Below, in pieces: positions 1-8,039 of a DNA stretch of 33,677 nucleotides. This DNA comes from Candidatus Heteroscillospira lomanii. Lineage in GTDB: Bacteria > Bacillota > Clostridia > Oscillospirales > Oscillospiraceae. The stretch is taken from NCBI GenBank assembly GCA_904419385.1, contig CAJFRI010000009.1, positions 1-33,677 on the forward strand, written 5' to 3'. The position numbers were made by a program, and so were the translations under genes. Each line of letters begins with the position of its first letter. Position 1 is the stretch's first letter. Under the pieces are notes generated by a model. That model searched no databases and was not told where the DNA came from. It saw only the letters and a program-made list of their open reading frames with translations.

Positions 1-77
1 AGCACCCGCTGCTCCCGGCCTCTTGCCTGATTTTTATATCTGCTTATATCGCGCGGGAGCTCCGCCTCCGCTTTTTA

Positions 78-1109
78 TCACTCGATGATGTCCCAGAGCC
101 TCTGTCTGTAATAGTAGTCGCGGGCTGTCTTGAAGAACATGTCGATGTTGTCCATGTCGGTGTACGGCGGCAGGTCGCAGCCGGAGGAGAGGACGAAGTT
201 GTCGTGCCCCTTGGTCTGGTCGAACAGGCGGGTCACGGCGCGGCGCACATCGTCGGCCGAGTGGGAGTTGAACACGGCGGAGGGGCTGATGTTGCCCATG
301 ACGAGGCAGTTGGACGGTATCTTCTCGAGCATGAGCTGCATATCGGCGCTCTCACCGAAGTGGTAGGCGATGCAGCCGGTCTCGAGGATCTCGTCGGTGA
401 GGCGGTTGATGGCGCTGCCGCAGTTGTGGTAGATGACAATGAAGTGCTTGTCCTGCACCTGCTCGACTATGTCGCGCACATACTTGGATGAAAACTCGCT
501 CATGAGGTCCGGCGAGAGCAGCCCGGCGAGCGGCTCAGCCATGACGACGGCGTTGGCGCCGGCGGTCTTCTGGGCCTCGATGTACTTGGTGATGAACTCG
601 GAGGCCTTCTTGAGCACGACATGCACGGCGTCGGGATCGGAGTAGCACTTGACCATGATGTCGTTCACGTTCATGAGCCTGCCGGCCAGGGAGAACGGGC
701 CTATGCAGCCGCCGAAGACCGGGCGGTCGTTTATCAGCTTGTTGGCCTTGCGTATGGTGTCGACGCAGACGCCGGTGCGGCCCGCGCCGACCTCGGGCAC
801 CTGGAGCTTCTCGGCGTCGTCCATATCGTCGATCAGCCGCCCGATGATGGTGGGCACCTCGTCGACGCCATAGACGGTGTGCGCGCCGAAAGCCTCGGCC
901 TCGACGGAGAGGTCCATATAAGACAGCGCCGCGGGCATGTCGTATCTGTCGGCGATGAGGCGCATGCCGAGCGCCTGGTAGGAACTGCTCTCGACCAGCT
1001 CTTTCACAGTTATGAAGAGGAGCTGCACCGCGGGATAGCTGAGGATGGGCATGGGCTTCTTCTCGCCGTATTTCACCCTGTCGATCCAACTGTACATATC
1101 CATTGTCAT
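78..1109 (-). CDS. Uroporphyrinogen decarboxylase-family (MtaA/MtbA-like methyltransferase) protein; start trimmed to MTMDMYSW
   Basis: ORF 78..1184; UroD-like features (GGCIGPFSLAGRLM, VMAEPLAGLLSP, YHNCG, VMGNISPSAVF). AGGAC Shine-Dalgarno just upstream of the ATG at 1109. Confidence 0.85.
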   Translation of the reverse strand: MTMDMYSWIDRVKYGEKKPMPILSYPAVQLLFITVKELVESSSYQALGMRLIADRYDMPAALSYMDLSVEAEAFGAHTVYGVDEVPTIIGRLIDDMDDAEKLQVPEVGAGRTGVCVDTIRKANKLINDRPVFGGCIGPFSLAGRLMNVNDIMVKCYSDPDAVHVVLKKASEFITKYIEAQKTAGANAVVMAEPLAGLLSPDLMSEFSSKYVRDIVEQVQDKHFIVIYHNCGSAINRLTDEILETGCIAYHFGESADMQLMLEKIPSNCLVMGNISPSAVFNSHSADDVRRAVTRLFDQTKGHDNFVLSSGCDLPPYTDMDNIDMFFKTARDYYYRQRLWDIIE

Positions 1110-1251
1110 TACCGTCCTTTGTTGTAATATTCTACAATGGCGCCGCCGTTTTATCGGCTCCTTGTATGGGCGATAATAGCACAATACATCAGCAAATGCA
1201 ATAGCCTCAGCAAAAGAAACTCAACTTTTTACGTTTGTTAATTGTATGATA

Positions 1252-1731
1252 TCACAAATGTCCGCCCAGGAGATATATCTCCAGGCCGCGGCTGCGGGCA
1301 TAGCGGAGGGTGTAGGCCGTGCCGCCGGTGGCGCGGCGGCAGAAGGCTATGCACGCGCTGCTCGAGTCGACGAGGGCGCGGTTGCGCTCTTGCATGCAGC
1401 CGGGCAGATAGCTCTCGTGCAGGATGACGACTTCGTCCGCCGCGGCCTTTATCCTGCTGTACACAGCCGCCTGGGACGGTGAAAAGCGGCGCGCCTGGTC
1501 GGCGCACGGCAGGATGAGCACGAGCTCCAGCCCGAGCTCGCGGCGCAGGCGCAGGACCGTCTCGGCCGCCATCGTGTCGAATCCGACGGCGCCGCCGGCG
1601 GCAAAGCGCGTCTTCCCGCGCGCGGCCATGCCGCGCACAGCCTCCTCCAGCTCGCGCGCGAGCGCCGGGCGCATATATGCGGGCACATCTCTGTGCCCGG
1701 TGAAACAGCATGTCTCGCTTCTGTTGTCCAT
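1252..1731 (-). CDS. SLOG/DUF1273 (YpsA-like) family protein
   Basis: N-terminal CCFTGHRDVP, then GGAVGFDTMAAETVLRLR and LILPC motifs typical of DUF1273/SLOG proteins. Confidence 0.8.
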   Translation of the reverse strand: MDNRSETCCFTGHRDVPAYMRPALARELEEAVRGMAARGKTRFAAGGAVGFDTMAAETVLRLRRELGLELVLILPCADQARRFSPSQAAVYSRIKAAADEVVILHESYLPGCMQERNRALVDSSSACIAFCRRATGGTAYTLRYARSRGLEIYLLGGHL

Positions 1732-1846
1732 GACTACCTCTCAATAAAGTGTTTGGCGATATTATACCACACGGATGCAAGAAATGCGGCGGAAACACGC
1801 GGCGCCGCGGCGCTAAAATGCGCTTTAAAAACAGGCGCCGCCATGT

Positions 1847-1852
1847 TATAAT
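1847..1852 (+). promoter_or_regulatory. Probable -10 box (TATAAT) upstream of the glycosyltransferase gene
   Basis: TATAAT at 1847-1852; the -35 region (TTAAAA) is weak. GTG start with AAAGGAC Shine-Dalgarno downstream. Confidence 0.4.
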
Positions 1853-1884
1853 AGCGCCAAATCCATCACGAAAGGACTCCGCAA

Positions 1885-2688
1885 GTGGACATTCTCGTCA
1901 CGTTAAACGAAAACTATGTGCCCCAGCTCCGGGTCATGCTCACCTCGCTCGCGCTCAACTGCCCCGGCGAGCAGACGACAATCTGGCTGCTGCACCGCAG
2001 CCTCAGCGCCGATACCGTGAGCTCGCTCGAGAGCTTCTGCCTCGCGCACGCGCTGCATCTGCGCGAGGTGAAGGCGTCCGGCGACCTCTTTGCCGGCGCG
2101 CCGGAGACGAAGCAGTACCCCGTCGAGATGTATTTCCGGCTGCTCGCCGGTGAGCTGCTGCCGAAATCCGTCAGCCGTGTGCTGTACATCGACCCGGACA
2201 CGCTCGTCATAAACCCGCTGCGTGAACTGTGGGAGACCGACATGCAGGGCAAGACTTTTGCCGCCTGCGCCCACACAGGCATGACGGAACTGGCCAACAA
2301 CATAAACTCCATGCGTCTCGGCTCGGAGAAGTACTATAACTCCGGCGTGCTGCTCATAGATCTCGACAGGGCCCGCGCGGCGATCACGCCGGAGCGTCTT
2401 TTCAGCTATGTTGCCGAGCACAAGCACGAGCTCATCCTCCCGGACCAGGACATGCTCAACGCCATGTTCGCCGACGACATACTCGACCTGCCGGACATAC
2501 TCTGGAACTACGACGCGCGCAACTACTCCAACTACTTCCTGCGCACCTCAGGCGAGGCGGACACGAGCTGGGTCATGGCGCACACCGCCATACTCCACTT
2601 CTGCGGCCGCGCCAAGCCGTGGAAGCCCATGTACCGCTACCGCTTCGGCGTGCTGTATAAACACTACATGCGCCTCGCCGAGCGCTGA
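1885..2688 (+). CDS. Glycosyltransferase family 8 protein
   Basis: MDILVTLNENYVPQLRVMLTSLALN, LYIDPDTLVINPLRELW (DxD-like), YYNSGVLLIDL, LPDQDMLNAMF, ILHFCGRAKPW: canonical GT8 motifs. GTG start. Confidence 0.93.
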   Translation: MDILVTLNENYVPQLRVMLTSLALNCPGEQTTIWLLHRSLSADTVSSLESFCLAHALHLREVKASGDLFAGAPETKQYPVEMYFRLLAGELLPKSVSRVLYIDPDTLVINPLRELWETDMQGKTFAACAHTGMTELANNINSMRLGSEKYYNSGVLLIDLDRARAAITPERLFSYVAEHKHELILPDQDMLNAMFADDILDLPDILWNYDARNYSNYFLRTSGEADTSWVMAHTAILHFCGRAKPWKPMYRYRFGVLYKHYMRLAER

Positions 2689-2690
2689 GC

Positions 2691-3374
2691 ATGGACGGGG
2701 TAAAGATACTCTACCGCGACAGGCGCGTGTGCGTCTGCGTGAAGCCGCACGGCGTGCTCTCCACAGACGAGCCCGGCGGCCTGCCGGGTCTTGTGCGCGA
2801 ACAGATCGGCGGCGAGATCTTCACCGTGCACAGGCTCGACCGCGTGGCGGGCGGGCTCGTCGTCCTCGCCCGCTCGAGTGCGGATGCGGCGGCGCTCTCG
2901 GCCGAGATCAGGGACGGCGGCTTTAAAAAACGCTATCTCGCGGCTGTGCTCGGCCGCCCCGAGCGGGCGCGCGGCGAGCTGCGCGACCTGCTGCTGCGCT
3001 CGCGGGCCGAGCGCAGGACCTATATAGTCTCAGAGCCGGAGCGCTATGCCAAGGAGGCCGTGCTGAGCTATGAGCTGCTCGGCGAGGCAGGCGGCATATC
3101 GCTGCTGCACATCGCGCTCGGCACCGGGCGGACACACCAGATCCGCGCACAGCTCTCCTCACGCGGCATGCCCATAGCCGGCGACAGGAAATACGGCGGC
3201 GGCAGCGCCGGGTGCCCGACCGCGCTCTGGTCCTGCGCCGTCGAGTTCTCACACCCGCGCACAGGGCGGCGCATGAGCTTTGCCGAGGCGCCGGAGCGCG
3301 TCTTCCCCTGGGACAGGTTCAGCTCCGAGCTCTTCGACGGGCCCACCCTCTTGCGCGGCGTGGACGTGCTGTAA
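2691..3374 (+). CDS. RluA-family pseudouridine synthase
   Basis: VCVKPHGVLSTDE, catalytic HRLDRVAGGL, GRTHQIRAQLSSRGMPIAGDRKYGG. Confidence 0.93.
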   Translation: MDGVKILYRDRRVCVCVKPHGVLSTDEPGGLPGLVREQIGGEIFTVHRLDRVAGGLVVLARSSADAAALSAEIRDGGFKKRYLAAVLGRPERARGELRDLLLRSRAERRTYIVSEPERYAKEAVLSYELLGEAGGISLLHIALGTGRTHQIRAQLSSRGMPIAGDRKYGGGSAGCPTALWSCAVEFSHPRTGRRMSFAEAPERVFPWDRFSSELFDGPTLLRGVDVL

Positions 3375-3392
3375 CGGAATATTTCACAGCGC

Positions 3393-3427
3393 ACCGCCGG
3401 TATTCAAAGAATACCGGCGGTTATTTT
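3393..3427 (+). terminator. Intrinsic terminator after the pseudouridine synthase gene
   Basis: ACCGCCGGTATTC-AAA-GAATACCGGCGGT perfect inverted repeat followed by TATTTT. Confidence 0.85.
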
Positions 3428-3462
3428 GCGAGGGGATCACAAATTTTAACAAAATAAAAATT

Positions 3463-3489
3463 TTAGCACTCTCCTCTTGACAGTGCTAA
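3463..3489 (+). promoter_or_regulatory. CIRCE operator (HrcA binding site)
   Basis: TTAGCACTC-N9-CAGTGCTAA; consensus TTAGCACTC-N9-GAGTGCTAA, 17/18 arm bases match. Confidence 0.92.
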
Positions 3490-3505
3490 AATAAAGGACT
3501 ATTAT
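3477..3505 (+). promoter_or_regulatory. Sigma-A-type promoter overlapping CIRCE, driving hsp20
   Basis: TTGACA (3477-3482), 17-nt spacer, TATTAT (3500-3505); a TATAAT also sits at 3503-3508. Confidence 0.75.
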
Positions 3506-3583
3506 AATGGCGTACCAGATGAGAGGGCCTCGAGAGAGGGCCCCGGCAGGGCACAAAAGGCAATTCGAAACGGAGGAATTTAT

Positions 3584-4021
3584 ATGTTGCCCAGCATTTT
3601 TGGTGAAAATCTTTTCGATGAGTTCTTTAACGACGCTTTTGACGACAGCTTCTTCAGCGGCAAAAACCCGCTTTATGGCAGACACGCGAAAAACCTGATG
3701 AAGACCGATATCAAGGAGCACAAGAACTGCTATAAGATCGCCGTTGACCTGCCCGGCTTCAAGAAAGACGAGATCAAGGTCAAGCTCAAGGACGGCTACC
3801 TCACAGTGAGCGCGGCCAAGGGCCTCGACAAAGACGAGGAGGACAAGGGCCGCTTCATCCGCCGCGAGCGCTATGCCGGCGCGTGCAGCCGCAGCTTCTA
3901 TGTCGGCGACGTGACCAACGACGAGATCAAGTGCAAATTTGAGTTCGGCGTGCTCACGATCACCCTGCCGAAGCGCGACAAAAAGGCCGTCGACGGCAGC
4001 AGCCGCATAATGATAGAGTGA
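3584..4021 (+). CDS. Hsp20/alpha-crystallin family small heat shock protein
   Basis: TDIKEHKNCYKIAVDLPGFKKDEIKVKLKDGYLTVSA... FEFGVLTITLPK: alpha-crystallin domain. GGAGG Shine-Dalgarno. Confidence 0.95.
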   Translation: MLPSIFGENLFDEFFNDAFDDSFFSGKNPLYGRHAKNLMKTDIKEHKNCYKIAVDLPGFKKDEIKVKLKDGYLTVSAAKGLDKDEEDKGRFIRRERYAGACSRSFYVGDVTNDEIKCKFEFGVLTITLPKRDKKAVDGSSRIMIE

Positions 4022-4033
4022 CCGTGCAAAGGC

Positions 4034-4067
4034 AAAGGCCGGGGAAATCCCCCGGCCTTTTTGTTTT
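4034..4067. terminator. Intrinsic terminator between hsp20 and the convergent deaminase gene
   Basis: AAAGGCCGGGG-AAATC-CCCCGGCCTTTTTGTTTTT. Confidence 0.88.
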
Positions 4068-4550
4068 TCAGTCTCTCGGGACGGTGTCGTCGTTGCGGAC
4101 CCATTCATCCACGCCGACGACCTCATAGCTGTCATCGCCCGTGCGGCACACGACGGTCTCGATGCCCGAGTTGATGATGAGCCTGCGGCACATGGAGCAC
4201 GGCGTCGTCGTGGTGAGGTACTCGCCGGTCTGCGCGTCGCGCCCGACGAGATAGAGCGTCCCGCCCAGCATGTCGCGGCGCGAGGCCGAGATGATGGCGT
4301 TGGCCTCGGCGTGCACGCTGCGGCAGAGCTCATAGCGCTCGCCGCTCGGTATGCGCAGCTCCTCGCGGGTGCACCGGCCGAGGTCGGAGCAGTTGCAGCG
4401 GCCGCGGGGCGCGCCGTTGTAGCCCGTCGATATGATCTCGTCGTTGCGGACTATGATGGCCCCGTATTTCCGTCTCAGGCAGGTGCTCCGCTCGAGCACA
4501 GAGGCCGCGATATCGAGGTAGTAATTTATCTTGTCTGTGCGTTTGAACAT
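4068..4550 (-). CDS. Deoxycytidylate (dCMP) deaminase / ComEB-family zinc deaminase; start trimmed to MFKRTDK
   Basis: VHAEANAII and TPCSMCRRLIINSGIETVV zinc-deaminase motifs; GAPRGRCNCSDLGRC insertion typical of dCMP deaminases. Confidence 0.92.
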   Translation of the reverse strand: MFKRTDKINYYLDIAASVLERSTCLRRKYGAIIVRNDEIISTGYNGAPRGRCNCSDLGRCTREELRIPSGERYELCRSVHAEANAIISASRRDMLGGTLYLVGRDAQTGEYLTTTTPCSMCRRLIINSGIETVVCRTGDDSYEVVGVDEWVRNDDTVPRD

Positions 4551-4597
4551 GGTTCCCACTCTCCGGCAGGCCGCATGGCTGCGGCGCAAAATTTTTC

Positions 4598-4626
4598 TTG
4601 ATTTAGAGCGCGGCGCGGTGTATAAT
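4598..4626 (+). promoter_or_regulatory. Promoter for tRNA-Ser
   Basis: TTGATT (4598-4603), 17-nt spacer, TATAAT (4621-4626), directly upstream of the tRNA. Confidence 0.75.
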
Positions 4627-4642
4627 AATCAGGCTTTGGTAC

Positions 4643-4736
4643 GGAGGTGTATCGAAGTGGTCATAACGAGCTCGACTCGAAATCGAGTTGGCGGTGATGA
4701 GCCGTCACGTGGGTTCGAATCCCACCGCCTCCGCCA
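4643..4736 (+). tRNA. tRNA-Ser (anticodon CGA), with encoded CCA
   Basis: GGAGGTG/CGCCTCC acceptor stem, anticodon arm CTCGA-CTCGAAA-TCGAG (anticodon CGA), long variable arm, GGTTCGAATCC T-arm, G discriminator then CCA. Confidence 0.95.
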
Positions 4737-4737
4737 C

Positions 4738-4776
4738 GCCGCCGGAGCAAAGCCCGCTTTGTTCCGGCGGCTTTTT
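4738..4776 (+). terminator. Intrinsic terminator of tRNA-Ser
   Basis: GCCGCCGGAGCAAAG-CCCG-CTTTGTTCCGGCGGC followed by TTTTT. Confidence 0.88.
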
Positions 4777-4869
4777 ATACCCGCGGCACAAAAGACGCCA
4801 TCCGCCCGCTTCGGCTCCGTTTCCGCGCAGGGAAAGACGCCGCTTGGTTCATTATATCAGAAAAACGCG

Positions 4870-4899
4870 AAAATTGCAGTTCTTTGCTGCAATTTTTTC
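4870..4899 (+). terminator. Second hairpin with T-run (possible terminator)
   Basis: AAAATTGCAG-TTCTTTG-CTGCAATTTTTT. Confidence 0.5.
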
Positions 4900-5010
4900 A
4901 TTTTTCCGGCGCGCTGCGCGCCTGTTCCGGCATGAAACGCCGGACTTCGCCCGTCTCTTTCCGTTTCTCGGAAATTCCCTCACATATTGAAGATTTTTTC
5001 GCCGAACGCA

Positions 5011-5039
5011 TTGACTCAGGCGCTTGCAGGCACTAAAAT
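5011..5039 (+). promoter_or_regulatory. Putative feo operon promoter
   Basis: TTGACT (5011-5016), 17-nt spacer, TAAAAT (5034-5039), ~57 bp upstream of the FeoA ATG. Confidence 0.65.
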
Positions 5040-5095
5040 TAATTGTTGTGCAATGATATCGATGATACAATTTCCACGCAAGGAGTAATTCGCCC

Positions 5096-5332
5096 ATGTT
5101 ATTGAAAGATGCCGTAACAGGCAGAAAATATATCGTGGAGCATATCGAGCTGCCGTTTCAGATGGAGCGCCGCCTCGAGGCCCTCGGCATGACGCGAGGG
5201 ACGCCCGTGTCCGTCCTCAGCCGCAAGGGCAAGGGGATACTCATCATCAAGCTCCGCGGCACGAGATTCGCCCTCGGGTATAACATCACCAGAAACATCG
5301 AGGTAAAGGAGGGCGGCGCCGATGAGCGATAA
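5096..5332 (+). CDS. feoA: FeoA-domain ferrous iron transport protein A
   Basis: Small SH3-like FeoA protein (LEALGMTRGTPVSVLSRKGKGILIIKLRGTRFALGYNITRNIEV) overlapping feoB. Confidence 0.9.
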   Translation: MLLKDAVTGRKYIVEHIELPFQMERRLEALGMTRGTPVSVLSRKGKGILIIKLRGTRFALGYNITRNIEVKEGGADER

Positions 5333-7367
5333 CGAGATGACGATCGGTTTCATAGGAAACCCCAACTGCGGCAAGACCACTCTCTTCAACGCCTACACCG
5401 GCGCCAACCTCAAGGTCGCCAACTGGCCGGGCGTCACGGTCGAAAAGGTCGAGGGCGTCATGCGCGACCACGACATGACCATACATCTCGTCGACCTGCC
5501 CGGCACATACAGCCTCACCTCCTACACCATGGAGGAGATGGTCTCGCGCCAGTTCATCCTGAGCGGAGAAGTCGACGTCATCATCAACGTCGTCGACGCC
5601 TCCGCGCTCGAGCGCAGCCTCTACCTCACGCTCCAGCTCCTCGAGCTGGGCCGGCCCGTCGTGATGGCGCTCAACATGATGGACATAGTCGAAAAGCGCG
5701 GCATGGAGATCGACCTGCACCGCCTGCCCGAGATGCTCGGCATACCGGTCATCCCGGTCTCCGCACGGCAGCGGCGCGGCCTCGACATCCTGCTCCACGC
5801 CGCAATCCACCACCGCGGGCACGAGGCGCCCGACCGGCTCATCCATGAGCACAGGCACGCCTCCCGCCACCAGCACGACCACGACGAATACGCGATGGTA
5901 TATTCCGATGTGATCGAGGACAAGATAGACCAGCTCATCCCCGCGCTCATGCTGCGTTACCCAGACATGACCAATTTCCGCTGGCACGCCATCAAGCTCC
6001 TCGAGGGCGACAGGGAGATCACGGAGAAATACCCCGTGGACATGCCCCAGGTGCTCGACCGGAGCTATGAGTCGGACATCATCAATCAGAAATACGACTT
6101 CATCGGCGAGATCATCGATGAGGTCCTGCTCCACAAGGAGCAGCAGGACATGCTCACCGAGCGCGCCGACAGGCTGCTCACCAGCAAGGTGTGGGGCATA
6201 CCCGTGTTCCTCGGCATCATGGCCGTCACCTTCTTCCTCACGTTCACCGTCGGCGACTGGCTCAAGGGCTATCTCGAGATCGCCATCGGCTGGCTCTCCG
6301 ACGGGGTGACCGCGGCCCTCGCCGCGGCGGACGCCGGGGACGTCGTGACCTCGCTCGTCGTCGACGGCATAATCGGCGGCGTCGGCACCATAGTCACCTT
6401 CCTGCCGAACATACTCATCCTCTTCCTCTGCCTCGCCCTGCTCGAGGACAGCGGCTACATGGCCCGCGTGGCCTATGTCATGGAAGGCATAATGAGCAAG
6501 CTCGGCCTGTCCGGCAAGGCGTTCATCCCCATGCTGCTCGGCTTCGGCTGCACGGTGCCGGCCATCATGGCCTCCCGCGCGCTCGAGAGCAAGCGCGACA
6601 GGTTCAAGGTCATGCTCGTCACCCCGTTCATGAGCTGCAACGCCAGGCTCACCATATACATCCTCTTCTCCGAGATGTTCTTCCCGGACAACGCCATGGT
6701 CGTGGCCTACTCGATGTACCTCATCGGCATAGTCGTGGCCATAGCCGTGTCGGCCGTCATCCACGTCATCGACCGCAAGAACACCGCGAACTATCTCATG
6801 ATAGAGCTGCCGGAGTACAAGCTGCCCGACGGGCGCACCGTGGCCATATATGTTTGGGAGAAGGTCAAGGACTATCTCGAGAAGGCCGGAACCACCATCT
6901 TCCTCGCCACGCTCATCATCTGGGCCCTGCTCAACTTCGGCCCCGGCGGCTACTGCTCCGACATGTCCGACAGCTTCGGCGCCGTGCTCGGCCGGCTGCT
7001 CGTGCCCTTCTTCGAGCCCATAGGCCTCGGCTTCTGGCAGATCGCCGTGGCGCTCATAGCCGGCATCTCGGCGAAAGAGGTCGTCGTGTCGAGCTGCGCC
7101 GTGCTCTTCGGCATAGTCAACGCGAGCTCCGCCGAGGGCATGTCCGCCTTCGCCGCCGCGCTCGAAAGCATAGGCTTCGGCCAGTTCAACGCCTTCTGCC
7201 TCATGGTGTTCTGCCTGCTGTACATACCCTGCGCCGCCGCGCTCGGCACCATACGCAAAGAGGCGAACAGCTGGGGCTGGATGTGGTTCACCGCTTTCTT
7301 CCAGCTCACCACGGCCTGGCTCGTCACCTTTGCGGTGTACCAGATCGGCTCGGCCATACTGTTTTGA
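5322..7367 (+). CDS. feoB: Ferrous iron transport protein B (GTPase/permease)
   Basis: G1 GNPNCGKTTLFNAYTG, DLPGTYSL, NMMD, Gate motifs (GFGCTVPAIMASR; MSCNARLTIYILF), multiple TM segments. Confidence 0.97.
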   Translation: MSDNEMTIGFIGNPNCGKTTLFNAYTGANLKVANWPGVTVEKVEGVMRDHDMTIHLVDLPGTYSLTSYTMEEMVSRQFILSGEVDVIINVVDASALERSLYLTLQLLELGRPVVMALNMMDIVEKRGMEIDLHRLPEMLGIPVIPVSARQRRGLDILLHAAIHHRGHEAPDRLIHEHRHASRHQHDHDEYAMVYSDVIEDKIDQLIPALMLRYPDMTNFRWHAIKLLEGDREITEKYPVDMPQVLDRSYESDIINQKYDFIGEIIDEVLLHKEQQDMLTERADRLLTSKVWGIPVFLGIMAVTFFLTFTVGDWLKGYLEIAIGWLSDGVTAALAAADAGDVVTSLVVDGIIGGVGTIVTFLPNILILFLCLALLEDSGYMARVAYVMEGIMSKLGLSGKAFIPMLLGFGCTVPAIMASRALESKRDRFKVMLVTPFMSCNARLTIYILFSEMFFPDNAMVVAYSMYLIGIVVAIAVSAVIHVIDRKNTANYLMIELPEYKLPDGRTVAIYVWEKVKDYLEKAGTTIFLATLIIWALLNFGPGGYCSDMSDSFGAVLGRLLVPFFEPIGLGFWQIAVALIAGISAKEVVVSSCAVLFGIVNASSAEGMSAFAAALESIGFGQFNAFCLMVFCLLYIPCAAALGTIRKEANSWGWMWFTAFFQLTTAWLVTFAVYQIGSAILF

Positions 7368-7376
7368 GGTGATATC

Positions 7377-7508
7377 ATGCCGACGGTGATCGTCCTCGCC
7401 GTCATAGCCGTCTGCGCCGCTCTGGCGATAAGGCGGCTGCGGACGAGGCGCAGAAAAGGCTGCGGCGACTGCGGCAGCTGCCCGTACAGAGACGGCGGCT
7501 GCCATTGA
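7377..7508 (+). CDS. FeoB-associated Cys-rich membrane protein (43 aa; absent from the ORF track)
   Basis: Manual translation: MPTVIVLAVIAVCAALAIRRLRTRRRKGCGDCGSCPYRDGGCH*. One N-terminal TM plus CxxC...C tail, immediately after feoB with GAGGTGATATC Shine-Dalgarno. Confidence 0.85.
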   Translation: MPTVIVLAVIAVCAALAIRRLRTRRRKGCGDCGSCPYRDGGCH

Positions 7509-7521
7509 GCCGCGGGTATGC

Positions 7522-7560
7522 AAAGCGCCCCTCCTGCACATGCAGGAGGGGCGCTTTTTG
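7522..7560. terminator. Intrinsic terminator after the feo operon (likely bidirectional)
   Basis: AAAGCGCCCCTCCTGCA-CA-TGCAGGAGGGGCGCTTTTTG. Confidence 0.88.
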
Positions 7561-7575
7561 CGCGCGGGAACAGGC

Positions 7576-7965
7576 TCAGTCCTGCTCCGCGCCGTCCGCC
7601 GGTTCGGGGCCGGCGAGCATGTATTCTATCTCGAGAGTCGAGGAGTAGCCGCTCGCCGTGGTCTTGACGACCCGGTCGCCCGGGGACATGCTCTGGCGCA
7701 TGGCGTTGCACACCATGGGCATGCGGCTGCGGAGCTTGAGGCTCTTGTGTATGTCGTTCGCGCGGAGAGTGAGCGACGTCTCGCCCCTCTCCCGAGCGCG
7801 GCGCTTGAGTTCGGCTATGTACAGCTTGATGCCCGTGGTAGTGATCTTCGGCTGTTCGGAAGCGCGCTCCCTCCCGGCACCGCTCTTCTTCCTGAGGATG
7901 GCGACCTCCTCTTCCAGCTTCTGTATTCTGGAGAGCATCTCGACTATTATGGTGTCATAGTTCAT
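7576..7965 (-). CDS. Conserved hypothetical protein with N-terminal coiled coil
   Basis: MNYDTIIVEMLSRIQKLEEEVAILRKK... SLTLRANDIHKSLKLRSRMPMVCNAMRQSM... SGYSSTLEIEYML; resembles a conserved clostridial family of unknown function, same strand downstream of carB. Confidence 0.65.
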   Translation of the reverse strand: MNYDTIIVEMLSRIQKLEEEVAILRKKSGAGRERASEQPKITTTGIKLYIAELKRRARERGETSLTLRANDIHKSLKLRSRMPMVCNAMRQSMSPGDRVVKTTASGYSSTLEIEYMLAGPEPADGAEQD

Positions 7966-8039
7966 GAGGACACTCCTGTCTCCCGTGACCGGGTCTGATT
8001 ATCTTCGCCGCCCGGCTTCCCGGCGGGCGCGCCGGGGCC

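Noticed and set aside
3561-3586. RNA thermometer (ROSE/fourU-like) at the hsp20 Shine-Dalgarno
   Set aside because: Only a 5-bp AATTC/GAATT pairing with the Shine-Dalgarno in or next to the loop; insufficient sequestration, and CIRCE already explains heat control.
4908-4950. Palindromes GGCGCGCTGCGCGCC and TCCGGC...GCCGGA in the tRNA-feo gap as a novel ncRNA
   Set aside because: Short GC palindromes are expected at this GC content; no associated promoter plus terminator unit was convincing.
5041-5078. Possible Fur/DtxR operator upstream of feoA (AATTGTTGTGCAATGATATCGATGATACAATT)
   Set aside because: AATTGT...ACAATT outer arms are visible, but the core does not match a Fur 7-1-7 or DtxR palindrome well enough to call.
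5286-7541. 751-aa minus-strand ORF antisense to feoB
   Set aside because: Shadow ORF; His/Asp/Glu-rich low-complexity translation of the antisense frame.
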